A stretch of 64,000 nucleotides of DNA from an uncultured Lachnospiraceae bacterium (GTDB lineage: Bacteria > Bacillota > Clostridia > Lachnospirales > Lachnospiraceae). Below the pieces are notes generated by a model, which was not told where the DNA came from, did not search any database, and saw only the letters and a list, made by a program, of their open reading frames with translations. Each line of letters starts with the position of its first letter. Position 1 is the first letter of the stretch. Location of the stretch: assembly GCA_910584325.1 (NCBI GenBank), contig CAJTZH010000006.1, forward strand, positions 1-64,000. The letters are read 5' to 3'. Position numbers and translations under genes: made by a program. This document shows, in pieces, positions 35,491 to 43,413 of the stretch.

Positions 35491-35521
35491 CCCGGGATAT
35501 CATCTATGATGATATCCCGGG
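35491..35521 (-). terminator. Perfect 14-bp hairpin terminator
   Basis: Arms CCCGGGATATCATC (35491-35504) and GATGATATCCCGGG (35508-35521) match perfectly around a 3-base loop; on the minus strand TATTTATTTTG follows. It ends the coiled-coil gene at 35543. Confidence 0.85.
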
Positions 35522-35542
35522 TTCAATTCATCGGCAGTACTG

Positions 35543-36916
35543 CTATCTCATATGAAATGGCCTCTTTTCTTCCATCTCCTTCTGAATCGCATTAATATCT
35601 TCCTCATACTGGGCAATCCTTGCCTCATATGCCTTTAACTTGGATTTGCCCCCCGCGTCTTTACCGCGGATTCGGCGTTCGACTGTCTCTATTTCGGTTG
35701 TGTAAGATCTTAATTTCTGGTCTTTATCACTAATCTCCATATCAAGACGGTCTATGACTATCTTGAGCGCCTTCTTTTCATTCATGGCGAGCACTCCAAG
35801 CGTTGCCATATGCGCGGCCTTTTCCGTCCGCTCCTCCCGAAGCTTCTCCAACTGGTCGGTAATGCCTCTTTTAGAATCCAAGAGCTGATTGAGAAAACGT
35901 TCTTCCTCTTCCTGCTCCGCAATCTTACCGCCAACCGTCTTCTGAAACTGCTCATATTCCGCAACAACACTCTGGCGCTCTTCATTCAGCCGCTCTATTT
36001 TGATATTCATATTGACGACGTAATCGTTATATTCCTGTTCCAGCCTTGCATTTTCACGCCGAATCTTTTCAGCTTCTTCCGCCGCGGCCGCCCTTGCTGC
36101 CTCCGCCGCCTCACGACGTTCCATTTCCGCCCTGTACTCCGTCTCGCGACGTTCTCTCTCCACACGCTCCGCAGCTTCACGGCGCTCTCTTTCCGCACGT
36201 TCCGCCGCCTCACGGCGTTCTCTCTCAAGTTCAATCTCTATTCTGCGTTTAATCTCCGCCTGCACCTCTTCCCACTTGGTAAGAAGTTCCGCCGGTCTGT
36301 CTGCTCCCGTCGTGCGGAATTCTCTTCCATCCGGCAATACAAACACCGTATACGCAGACGACGCAAACGACTTAACATCCGATATAATCCGCTCCACAAT
36401 ACTAAGCCAAATCTTATCGGTTCCCAATATTTTAAATACATTCTGATATGCGTCCATAATGTCATGTACATTAGATGAATATGCGCCGGTATATTTATCC
36501 AGCTCCATAACCGCTTCTAAATAACAAGCATCGTTCGGGTCCGAAAAACGGTCTACTTCAAAACGTTCTTTCAAATCCGTGCATTTTCTTTTATGCTGTG
36601 ATTCCAGTTCATGCCTTGCAGAATCAATACACGAAAGCGCATCCTCAAACATATAAACAGCTTCTCTGCTGTTTAACTGCCCCTGCGCGGATAGAACGTT
36701 CAACGCATTGACCATGGCTGTAATCAGCGCCTGACTCTTAAACCCATAGTTCGCCGCATGCTTAACATTACGCTTTGCACACCGCAATCCCCTTTCAAAT
36801 ATGTCCCTATACGCCATTCTGTCGTTCATATTTATATCTTTGAGGGAACTGTCGATATTGATGTTAAATTTTATTCTGTTGCTATTTTCAAATTCTGCTC
36901 TGCTGTGAACCGCCAT
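35543..36916 (-). CDS. Coiled-coil protein of unknown function
   Basis: 457 residues, not recognised. Residues 1-210 are a compact, mostly helical region without transmembrane or signal segments, with a cysteine here and there (ERGLRCAKRNVKH, ALSCIDSARHE) and a small beta-hairpin (TVFVLPDGREFRTTGADRP, about 193-211). Residues about 215-300 are an extreme Glu/Arg/Ala coiled coil built from near-identical 11-residue units (ERERREAAERA repeated three times), and 300-450 continue as coiled coil with a break near 360-380. It appears cytoplasmic and soluble, so a filament, scaffold or stress-granule-like role is possible but not shown. Start ATG 36916 has GGGAG eight bases upstream. It stands alone between a terminator and a 141-base gap. 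Confidence 0.8.
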   Translation of the reverse strand: MAVHSRAEFENSNRIKFNINIDSSLKDINMNDRMAYRDIFERGLRCAKRNVKHAANYGFKSQALITAMVNALNVLSAQGQLNSREAVYMFEDALSCIDSARHELESQHKRKCTDLKERFEVDRFSDPNDACYLEAVMELDKYTGAYSSNVHDIMDAYQNVFKILGTDKIWLSIVERIISDVKSFASSAYTVFVLPDGREFRTTGADRPAELLTKWEEVQAEIKRRIEIELERERREAAERAERERREAAERVERERRETEYRAEMERREAAEAARAAAAEEAEKIRRENARLEQEYNDYVVNMNIKIERLNEERQSVVAEYEQFQKTVGGKIAEQEEEERFLNQLLDSKRGITDQLEKLREERTEKAAHMATLGVLAMNEKKALKIVIDRLDMEISDKDQKLRSYTTEIETVERRIRGKDAGGKSKLKAYEARIAQYEEDINAIQKEMEEKRPFHMR

Positions 36917-37057
36917 CTATATCTCTCCCTTCTACAACTATAAAGAAATAAATGTATACTAAATATAATATAGTATATTATATCGCAAAAATCATATTTC
37001 AACAACCTTTTGTTCATTTTTTCATACAATCCGGGGAGGCGATTTCCGCCGTAAACA

Positions 37058-37321
37058 TTAATCCTCCTCAATTACATGCATTTCTAGATAATCAAACTCT
37101 AACTGCTCTATAAAGTTATCCTTGCGGAATTTAACGCGCCCATGCCTCTTAAACTCGTTAATATTCGCGTCAAGCCAGATTGGTTTTCCCAAATCAAATT
37201 CATAACAAGCCTTATCTATCGCGTCAAATACTTTCTTGGTCCGGTTTACCTCTGTATTATCTTCTACTACCATGTCACGTATCATACGGGTATCTTTAAA
37301 TTCTTTAAACCAGATTCTCAT
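37058..37321 (-). CDS. Small protein of unknown function
   Basis: 87-residue acidic/basic mixed protein, not recognised. The pattern (RIWFKEFKDTRMIRDMVVED, then WLDANINEFKRHGRVKF and a C-terminal EQLEFDYLEMHVIEED) looks like a small alpha/beta cytoplasmic fold. AAAGGA is nine bases before the ATG. It starts 15 bases after the stop of the 2-hydroxyacid dehydrogenase gene, so it is probably the last gene of that unit. Its coding status rests on the ribosome site, the context and the full-length frame. Confidence 0.7.
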   Translation of the reverse strand: MRIWFKEFKDTRMIRDMVVEDNTEVNRTKKVFDAIDKACYEFDLGKPIWLDANINEFKRHGRVKFRKDNFIEQLEFDYLEMHVIEED

Positions 37322-37336
37322 GGTTTGTAATCCTTT

Positions 37337-38293
37337 CTAGACAACGACATTTCTCTTCTCTCCTGCAAGAAAACTCTGAATATTTTCATAAACCTCTTTC
37401 ATCAAACGGGAACGTGCTTCATAAGTCGCCCAGGCAATATGAGGTGTAATTATCAGTTTACTACTGTCTTTTATCTGATTCAACGGATTATCCTCTGTAA
37501 TCGGCTCCCGGCAGACCACATCCAATGCGGCGCCTCCGATTAAATCTTCATCGAGCGCCCGTTTTAAGTCAGCCTCATTAATAATCGGGCCACGTCCTAC
37601 ATTCACCAGAATCGACGTTTTTTTCATTTTGCGAAAAGCATTATAATTCATCAGATTTTCTGTCGCGGGATTTAACGGTGCATGAATTGACAAAATATCG
37701 GACTGTTGCAAAATTTCGTCAAACGTCACCTTCTCATAGTCGCTGTTGTGATTCCTGCCGCTTGTAGAATAGTAAATGACCCTGCATCCAAATGCCTGCG
37801 CGACCTTGGCGACACCTCTTCCGATTTCTCCCAGACCAATAATTCCCCATGTCTTTCCGAAAAGTTCCATAAATATTTTGTCAAAATGTGTAAAAACCGG
37901 TGCTTTTGCATATTCGCCGCTCTTCACGTATGAATCATAATAACTCAGCTTTTCCATAACATAAAACATCAGTGCAAACGTATGTTGTACCACGGAATCA
38001 GTCGAATAACCGCTGACATTTGCAACGCGGATTCCACGTCTTTTCGCATATTCCAAATCAACATTGTTATATCCTGTTGCCGTCAGTGCAATCATCTTCA
38101 AATTCTTTGCGCCATCCAGAGTTTCTGCCTGCATCATAACTTTATTCACAATAGCAATATCCGCGTCCGCTAGGCGCTTTTTTGCCTCTTCCACTGTACT
38201 CGTCTTATAACAAACCACTTCCCCAATCTGTTCAAACGGTGAAAGGTCAATATCGTTCCCTAAAGTCAGTGCGTCCGTAATAACTATTTTCAT
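37337..38293 (-). CDS. D-2-hydroxyacid dehydrogenase
   Basis: 318-residue NAD-dependent dehydrogenase. The Rossmann nucleotide loop is GIIGLGEIGRGVAKVAQAFGC (about residue 147), with the catalytic Arg in ILVNVGRGPIINE (about 233), Glu in REPITEDNP (about 263) and His in ITPHIAWATYEA (about 284). Hydroxypyruvate/glycerate dehydrogenase or D-lactate dehydrogenase activity is plausible; motifs alone do not decide. The ATG at 38293 has AAGGAG seven bases upstream; the longer frame to 38365 runs into the pgi hairpin. Confidence 0.88.
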   Translation of the reverse strand: MKIVITDALTLGNDIDLSPFEQIGEVVCYKTSTVEEAKKRLADADIAIVNKVMMQAETLDGAKNLKMIALTATGYNNVDLEYAKRRGIRVANVSGYSTDSVVQHTFALMFYVMEKLSYYDSYVKSGEYAKAPVFTHFDKIFMELFGKTWGIIGLGEIGRGVAKVAQAFGCRVIYYSTSGRNHNSDYEKVTFDEILQQSDILSIHAPLNPATENLMNYNAFRKMKKTSILVNVGRGPIINEADLKRALDEDLIGGAALDVVCREPITEDNPLNQIKDSSKLIITPHIAWATYEARSRLMKEVYENIQSFLAGEKRNVVV

Positions 38294-38322
38294 CGTGTTC
38301 TCCTTCTCCCCAAAATAGAGAC

Positions 38323-38354
38323 GACACCGAATACAATAAGCTGCATTCGGTGCC
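38323..38354 (-). terminator. Hairpin after pgi, possible leaky terminator
   Basis: Arms GACACCGAAT (38323-38332) and ATTCGGTGCC (38345-38354). The following minus-strand sequence (GTCTCTATTTTG) has only a short T-run, so it may slow or partly stop transcription into the dehydrogenase gene. Confidence 0.5.
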
Positions 38355-38376
38355 GGATTAATCATTTCTCTGAATG

Positions 38377-39723
38377 TTATAAACGCTTTAACAATTCTTC
38401 TCTTTCTTTCTCAAATCCAGGTTTGCCAAGAAGCGCGAACATATTCTTTTTATAGCTCTCAACACCCGGCTGGTCAAATGTATTAACTCCTAAAATATAG
38501 CCGCTTACGCCGCACGCAAACTCAAAGAAATAGAATAATTCTCCAAGATAAAACTCGTTCTGTTCAGGAACTCTTACCATAAGATTCGGAACATTACCAT
38601 CCGTATGGGCAAGAATTGTTCCGTTCATTGCGCTCTTATTAATGAAATCAACGGTTTTTCCTGCAAGATAATTAAGACCGTCCAAATCAACCGGCTCTTC
38701 CTCAAGGATTACCTCGCACCTGCTCTTTTCCACATTCACGACTGTCTCAAACATAATTCTGGAACCATCCTGAATAAACTGTCCCATAGAGTGAAGGTCT
38801 GTCGTAAGATCCACAGACGCAGGCATCAAACCTTTTTGGTCTTTACCTTCGCTCTCTCCAAACAGCTGCTTCCACCACTCCGATGTATAATGGAGGCTTG
38901 GCTCATAATTACATAAAATCTCAACCTCTTTGCCTTTTCTTAACAAAATATTTCGAATCGCCGCATACTGAAGAGCGTCGTTATCATCAAATGCGTTTTC
39001 AAGAGCTCTCTTACGCCCTGCGGCAGCTCCCTCCATCAGCTTATCCAAATCGGCTCCGCTTACCGCAATCGGCAGAAGTCCTACTGCCGTTAGGACAGAA
39101 AAACGTCCGCCCACGTCATCCGGAACAACAAATGTCTCATATCCTTCTTCTGTCGCAAGATTCTTTAACGCGCCTCTGGCTTTATCCGTTGTAGCGTAAA
39201 TTCTCTTCGCAGCTTCTGCTTTGCCGTATTTTTCTTCCAGCTTCTTCTTAAATACGCGGAACGCAATCGCCGGTTCTGTCGTAGTTCCTGATTTTGAAAT
39301 AATGTTTACCGAAAAATCCCTGTCTCCGATTACTTCCAGTAAATTGGAAATATAGGTACTGCTAATACTGTTTCCCACAAAATAAATCTCCGGCGTCTTG
39401 CGGATTTCCTTTGAAACGGAATTATAGAAATTATGTCTCAAAAACTCAATCGCTGCCCTTGCGCCAAGGTAAGAACCGCCAATACCAATAACAACAAGTA
39501 CTTCTGAATCTGACTGAATCTTAGCCGCCGCTTTCTTGATTCTTTCAAATTCTTCCTTATCGTAATCCACAGGAAGGTCAATCCAGCCGAGGAAATCATT
39601 ACCTGCTCCTTCCCTCGAAAGTAATAAGGTCTTCGCATCTTCAGCAATCTTCTTCATGTATTGAACTTCATGCGGCTTAATAAAACTCTCTGCTTTTGAA
39701 TAATCAAATTTTACCTGTGCCAT
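38377..39723 (-). CDS. pgi: Glucose-6-phosphate isomerase
   Basis: 448-residue glycolytic isomerase of the bacterial short type. Sugar-phosphate-binding landmarks are [19 protein letters not shown] (about 78-96) and [15 protein letters not shown] (about 141), then [14 protein letters not shown] (about 203) and the late [16 protein letters not shown] with the catalytic Lys. It is complete and has a consensus promoter at 39783-39811. Confidence 0.97.
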   Translation of the reverse strand: MAQVKFDYSKAESFIKPHEVQYMKKIAEDAKTLLLSREGAGNDFLGWIDLPVDYDKEEFERIKKAAAKIQSDSEVLVVIGIGGSYLGARAAIEFLRHNFYNSVSKEIRKTPEIYFVGNSISSTYISNLLEVIGDRDFSVNIISKSGTTTEPAIAFRVFKKKLEEKYGKAEAAKRIYATTDKARGALKNLATEEGYETFVVPDDVGGRFSVLTAVGLLPIAVSGADLDKLMEGAAAGRKRALENAFDDNDALQYAAIRNILLRKGKEVEILCNYEPSLHYTSEWWKQLFGESEGKDQKGLMPASVDLTTDLHSMGQFIQDGSRIMFETVVNVEKSRCEVILEEEPVDLDGLNYLAGKTVDFINKSAMNGTILAHTDGNVPNLMVRVPEQNEFYLGELFYFFEFACGVSGYILGVNTFDQPGVESYKKNMFALLGKPGFEKEREELLKRL

Positions 39724-39782
39724 AACGAATATCTCCTTTTCCGCGATTTTTTACCCGTCGTTAGACGAACATTTATGGTTAT

Positions 39783-39811
39783 ATTATATAAGATTGTTAT
39801 TAAATTATCAA
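39783..39811 (-). promoter_or_regulatory. Consensus-like promoter of pgi
   Basis: TTGATA (39806-39811) and TATAAT (39783-39788), 17-base spacer, minus strand, about 60 bases upstream of the pgi start. Confidence 0.82.
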
Positions 39812-39961
39812 GTATTTATCCGAGTTTCCTACTAAATTATTCCAAAAGTTGACCATGGGCCAATTTATTAAAATTTCATAAATTTTAGCGTTCACATATT
39901 GATTTTACATGCAAAAGTATTATAGTTAGTGGTAATACGATATCTGACTGGAGGGATACAT

Positions 39962-40585
39962 ATGAAGAGCGCAGAAGTTTTTGCATTATGCTTAATTGTT
40001 ACTATTATTTCATTTCTCGGATTTGTCGTTGAAAATGTATGGCTTTCCATGACAAAAGGTTACATTGATAACCGTAATATGACTCTCCCTTTTCTTCTGG
40101 GATACGGAATCGCTATTGTACTTATCTACCTTTTGTTCGGTACGCCGGAACATCTTAAGATTTTCGGATTTGAAACAACAATTACAAGCACGTTCGCACA
40201 GACTGTTATTTACTATGGCATTGTAATTATTTGCGTGAGTGTCGGTGAAATTGTTTTAGGTACATTTGTAGAAAAAACCTGCGGTATTATCTGGTGGGAT
40301 TATACAAGACTTCCAATGCATATCACCCGCTATACGACGATACCTACCAGCATGGCATTTTCTCTGGGTATCACAGTTTTTATGAGGCGTTTTTTCACAC
40401 CGCTTATGACCCGGTTCCTGCAAATGGAGTCCGACAACTTAAAATTCTGGGCAATTACATTTATGACGCTTCTTTGTGTGGATTTTCTTGTAAATGCCGT
40501 AAGGATTGCCGCTACAGGAGAACTGCGTTCAACCTGGAAAATAGATACAACACATACCAGAGGGTATCGTTTATTACATTTATAG
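39962..40585 (+). CDS. CmpB-type putative ABC transporter permease (membrane protein)
   Basis: 207-residue membrane protein with about five helices. The pattern FLGFVVENVWLSMTKGYIDNRNMTLPFLLGYG near the start and CGIIWWDYTRLPMHI in the middle matches the PF06541 'putative ABC transporter permease' family of Firmicutes, whose function is unproven; no ABC ATPase gene is adjacent. The start is ATG 39962, six bases after GGAGGG; the frame continues upstream to 39929 without a ribosome site. A possible promoter TTGATT (39899-39904) with TATAGT (39921-39926) lies upstream. Confidence 0.8.
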   Translation: MKSAEVFALCLIVTIISFLGFVVENVWLSMTKGYIDNRNMTLPFLLGYGIAIVLIYLLFGTPEHLKIFGFETTITSTFAQTVIYYGIVIICVSVGEIVLGTFVEKTCGIIWWDYTRLPMHITRYTTIPTSMAFSLGITVFMRRFFTPLMTRFLQMESDNLKFWAITFMTLLCVDFLVNAVRIAATGELRSTWKIDTTHTRGYRLLHL

Positions 40586-40611
40586 AAACAATTGATACCG
40601 GATAAGCATAA

Positions 40612-40647
40612 AAGGGACCGATTATATTCAATAATCAGCCCCTTTTT
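40612..40647. terminator. Bidirectional terminator between convergent genes
   Basis: Arms AAGGGACCGATTAT (40612-40625) and ATAATCAGCCCCTT with TTTTTATAA following on plus, and a short T-run on minus. Confidence 0.82.
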
Positions 40648-40658
40648 ATAACCTATCC

Positions 40659-41351
40659 TTAAATTCCCGCAACCAGCTCTTTTAAAATTTCTACGGAATT
40701 TTGAATCGCCATCGCCTCAAATGTCGGATAATCCATCGTCGCGCTGTCGTCTGCCTTATCGGAAATCGCACGCAGTATCAAAAACGGAACTTTATTCAGA
40801 TACGCCGTCTGCGCGATTGCCGCACCCTCCATTTCTGTACAGAAACCGTCGAAATTCTGAATCAGCCTGTCCTTTACCGCCTTATCGGAAATAAACTGGT
40901 CGCCGCTGACAACACGTCCTACATGAACGCCCACTTTCGGCGCCGCCTTTTTACATGCCGCCTTGCCAAGTTCAATGAGGCGTTTATCTGCCTGAAAAGA
41001 AAGTACGTCCATTCTTGGAATCTGTCCCAGAGGATATCCGAAACCCGCCGCATCCATATCATGATGAAGCACATCGTCCGATAATACTACATCGGCAATA
41101 TTAATCTCTGCTCTGAGAGAACCTGCTATACCAGTATTAATTACATAATCCACGTTAAATTTGTCCACAAGTATCTGTGTGCAGACAGCAGCATTAACCT
41201 TGCCGATACCGCTTCTGACAATTACAACATCCTTTCCGTCCAGCGTACCCATCCTAAAAACCATGGATGCTTTCTCGTAAGTCTCTGAAATCTCCATGAC
41301 CTCAACAATCTGAGCAACCTCTTCATCCATCGCACCTATTATACCTATCAT
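40659..41351 (-). CDS. mtnN: 5'-methylthioadenosine/S-adenosylhomocysteine nucleosidase
   Basis: 230-residue nucleosidase that cleaves MTA and SAH to adenine and the thio-sugar, recycling products of SAM-dependent reactions. The start MIGIIGAMDEEVAQI, the GIGKVNAAVCTQILVDKF block, INTGIAGSL, the substrate Glu in CTEMEGAAIAQTAY (about 174) and the catalytic Asp in RAISDKAD (about 198) are all present. Possible promoter: TTTTCA (41410-41415) and TACAAT (41387-41392), 17-base spacer. Confidence 0.95.
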   Translation of the reverse strand: MIGIIGAMDEEVAQIVEVMEISETYEKASMVFRMGTLDGKDVVIVRSGIGKVNAAVCTQILVDKFNVDYVINTGIAGSLRAEINIADVVLSDDVLHHDMDAAGFGYPLGQIPRMDVLSFQADKRLIELGKAACKKAAPKVGVHVGRVVSGDQFISDKAVKDRLIQNFDGFCTEMEGAAIAQTAYLNKVPFLILRAISDKADDSATMDYPTFEAMAIQNSVEILKELVAGI

Positions 41352-41438
41352 TTTATTTCTCCTTCATCATAAAATATCATAAATCTATTGTAACATTTTC
41401 CGGCAGAATTGAAAACCAGTAATTAAAATGTTATACTA

Positions 41439-41467
41439 TTGTGAAACAATTTCTTATCACATAAAAT
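41439..41467 (+). promoter_or_regulatory. Promoter of the TSCPD-murG unit
   Basis: TTGTGA (41439-41444) and TAAAAT (41462-41467) with a 17-base spacer, 38 bases upstream of the TSCPD gene. Confidence 0.65.
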
Positions 41468-41505
41468 ATATTATATTATGCATAATAAATTAAAGGAGAA
41501 TTACT

Positions 41506-41754
41506 ATGAATTACACACCATCCGGAGTATGCTCCCGTCTTATCAGCTTTGAAATTGACGGCAGTACAATTAAATCTGTTCAATTTACGGGCGGCTGCGC
41601 AGGCAATACGCAGGGCGTCGCAAGACTGCTGGAAGGTATGGACATTGATGAAGCCATCAGCCGTCTTGACGGCATAAAATGCGGATTCAAACCCACATCA
41701 TGTCCCGACCAGCTTGCCAAGGCTCTTAAGCAATACAAAGAAGCCAATCAATAA
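41506..41754 (+). CDS. TSCPD domain protein (TIGR03905 type)
   Basis: 82-residue protein that is essentially a lone TSCPD domain: PSGVCSRLISFEIDGSTIKSVQF, FTGGCAGNTQGV, KCGFKPTSCPDQLAKAL, with four conserved cysteines (residues about 8, 29, 58 and 65). In larger proteins this domain ends vitamin-B12-dependent ribonucleotide reductases; the function of the free form is unknown, but the cysteines suggest metal binding. GGAG precedes the ATG. murG starts 22 bases downstream. Confidence 0.9.
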   Translation: MNYTPSGVCSRLISFEIDGSTIKSVQFTGGCAGNTQGVARLLEGMDIDEAISRLDGIKCGFKPTSCPDQLAKALKQYKEANQ

Positions 41755-41776
41755 CAATCCCTATGGGAGGACCAAT

Positions 41777-42856
41777 ATGAAAAAAATTATATTAACAGGC
41801 GGCGGAACGGCAGGTCATGTTACACCAAATATAGCGCTGCTTCCCGCCCTCAGAGAAGCCGGATTTGAACCGGAATATATCGGTTCTTATGACGGAATCG
41901 AAAAAAGATTAATTGAAGAATTTAATGTACCATATCACGGGATTGCAACCGGTAAATTCCGTCGTTATCTCGATATCAAAAACATAACCGACCCGTTTAA
42001 AGTTATCAAGGGTTATACGGAAGCGTCAAAACTCATGAAGGAATTAAAACCCGACATTATATTTTCAAAAGGCGGTTTTGTCTCTGTTCCGGTAGTTCTT
42101 GCCGCAAAGAAACATAAAATTCCTGTAATCAGCCATGAATGTGATATGACGCCAGGTCTTGCAAACAAAATTGCCAAACCCGCCGCCACGAAAATATGCT
42201 GTAACTTTCCTGAAACCGTCGGTCTGCTTCCGAAAGACAAAGCCGTTCTTACCGGAACACCGATTCGTCAGGAATTATTACAGGGAAATCGTATTGCGGG
42301 ATTAGACTTTTGCGGCTTTCATTCATTAAAACCGGTGATTTTGGTTATTGGCGGAAGTACCGGCGCCGTTCATGTCAACGATGCAGTCAGAGCTATTCTC
42401 CCTAAACTGTTGCCGGAATTTCAGGTTGTGCACCTGTGTGGTAAAGGAAAACTTGACGAAGGATATAACAACATAAAAGGTTACATCCAGTTTGAATATG
42501 TCAATAAAGAACTGCGCGATGTATTCGCGGCTGCAGATATTGTCATCTCAAGAGCCGGAGCCAACGCAATCTGCGAACTTCTGGCATTAAGAAAGCCGAA
42601 TCTGTTAATTCCGCTTTCCGCCAAAGCAAGCCGCGGCGACCAGATTCTAAACGCCAAATCATTTGTCTCACAGGGATACAGCTTGATTTTGGAAGAAGAG
42701 GAAATGAATAATGACTCACTCTATGCAAAAATAAAAGAATTATATGAAAATCGCTATCAATATATTGATACTATGAAAAAAAGCGCTCAAAGTAACGCTA
42801 TTCCTGTTATCTTAGATTTAATAAAAGAATATGCAAAAGACAGCGATTGCCAATAA
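41777..42856 (+). CDS. murG: MurG-type UDP-GlcNAc transferase
   Basis: 359-residue GT28 enzyme that adds GlcNAc to lipid I to form lipid II at the inner face of the membrane. The N-terminal IILTGGGTAGHVTPNIALLPALREAG, the donor loop VIGGSTGAVHVND (about residue 190), and DIVISRAGANAICELLALRKPNLLIPL (about 255-281) are all present. GGGAGG is six bases before ATG 41777; the frame extends to 41714 inside the TSCPD gene. It is away from the usual dcw cluster. Confidence 0.93.
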   Translation: MKKIILTGGGTAGHVTPNIALLPALREAGFEPEYIGSYDGIEKRLIEEFNVPYHGIATGKFRRYLDIKNITDPFKVIKGYTEASKLMKELKPDIIFSKGGFVSVPVVLAAKKHKIPVISHECDMTPGLANKIAKPAATKICCNFPETVGLLPKDKAVLTGTPIRQELLQGNRIAGLDFCGFHSLKPVILVIGGSTGAVHVNDAVRAILPKLLPEFQVVHLCGKGKLDEGYNNIKGYIQFEYVNKELRDVFAAADIVISRAGANAICELLALRKPNLLIPLSAKASRGDQILNAKSFVSQGYSLILEEEEMNNDSLYAKIKELYENRYQYIDTMKKSAQSNAIPVILDLIKEYAKDSDCQ

Positions 42857-42860
42857 AACA

Positions 42861-42907
42861 GAGAAAGCTGTGAATTAAGTACAACACTACTTAATCCACA
42901 GCTTCTC
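42861..42907 (-). terminator. Terminator between murG and the fliS-like gene
   Basis: Long imperfect hairpin: GAGAAAGCTGTGAATTAAGT (42861-42880) with ACTTAATCCACAGCTTCTC (42889-42907). The T-run is better on the minus strand, so it mainly ends the flagellar transcript, with possible use in both directions. Confidence 0.82.
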
Positions 42908-42924
42908 CATTTATCATAAGGAAA

Positions 42925-43398
42925 TTAAACGCGAAATCCCCGGTTGCTCTCCAACCCAAAACTTTCGTTCAAAGTACCTTTTCCATAGGTGAGTCCTGCA
43001 TACACCTGTTGTGTATTTTTCATAACAGGTCCTCTTCTGTCTTCATTTTTTATCTGCTCAAACGCATTTCTTAATTTTTGAATCATACCGATACACCGCT
43101 CTAAATCTGCTGTCTCTTTTGATACGGACGCTTTTATAATGGTGCGGTTTATAAACATGTATATTTGCATGAAGTTTAATGATATTTCATACTGCAAATC
43201 CAACGCATGATTTAATTCATTAATAACACCCTGACTGCTCTTCAGGCTGGTACGAAATTCCTGAATTTTATCTTCCCTGCAATACGAAACTGCATCATTC
43301 AAATATACTTCCAGCATTTCATACAAAATAATAATTAGCTCTGTAGGAGATGCCTGCATTATACGATAAGAAAAACCTGATGTCTGTTCTTTCGTCAT
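42925..43398 (-). CDS. fliS: FliS-like flagellin export chaperone
   Basis: 157 residues, all helical. The opening FSYRIMQASPTELIIILYEMLEVYLNDAV contains the FliS signature (QASP-x-ELI-x-LYE), and the rest forms the four-helix bundle that clamps the C-terminus of flagellin in the cytoplasm. The C-terminal tail (about 25 residues, ending SFGLESNRGFRV) is longer than in typical FliS of about 130 residues. It lies 15 bases downstream of flagellin in the same direction. Confidence 0.85.
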   Translation of the reverse strand: MTKEQTSGFSYRIMQASPTELIIILYEMLEVYLNDAVSYCREDKIQEFRTSLKSSQGVINELNHALDLQYEISLNFMQIYMFINRTIIKASVSKETADLERCIGMIQKLRNAFEQIKNEDRRGPVMKNTQQVYAGLTYGKGTLNESFGLESNRGFRV

Positions 43399-43413
43399 GA
43401 CATGCCCTCCTTA

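Noticed and set aside
35491-35521. Perfect 14-bp palindrome as a possible recombination or attachment site
   Set aside because: Three-base loop, position right after a gene and a T-rich run fit an intrinsic terminator; no integrase or second copy is in the window.
35810-36478. 222-codon plus-strand open frame, rich in Phe, Arg and Leu
   Set aside because: It is the mirror of the Glu/Arg-rich coiled-coil gene; repetitive GC-rich codons keep stops out of the opposite strand. No ribosome site or sensible domain.
42861-42907. Long inverted repeat as a remnant of an insertion sequence
   Set aside because: It lies exactly between two convergent genes, has a T-run, and no transposase fragment is present.
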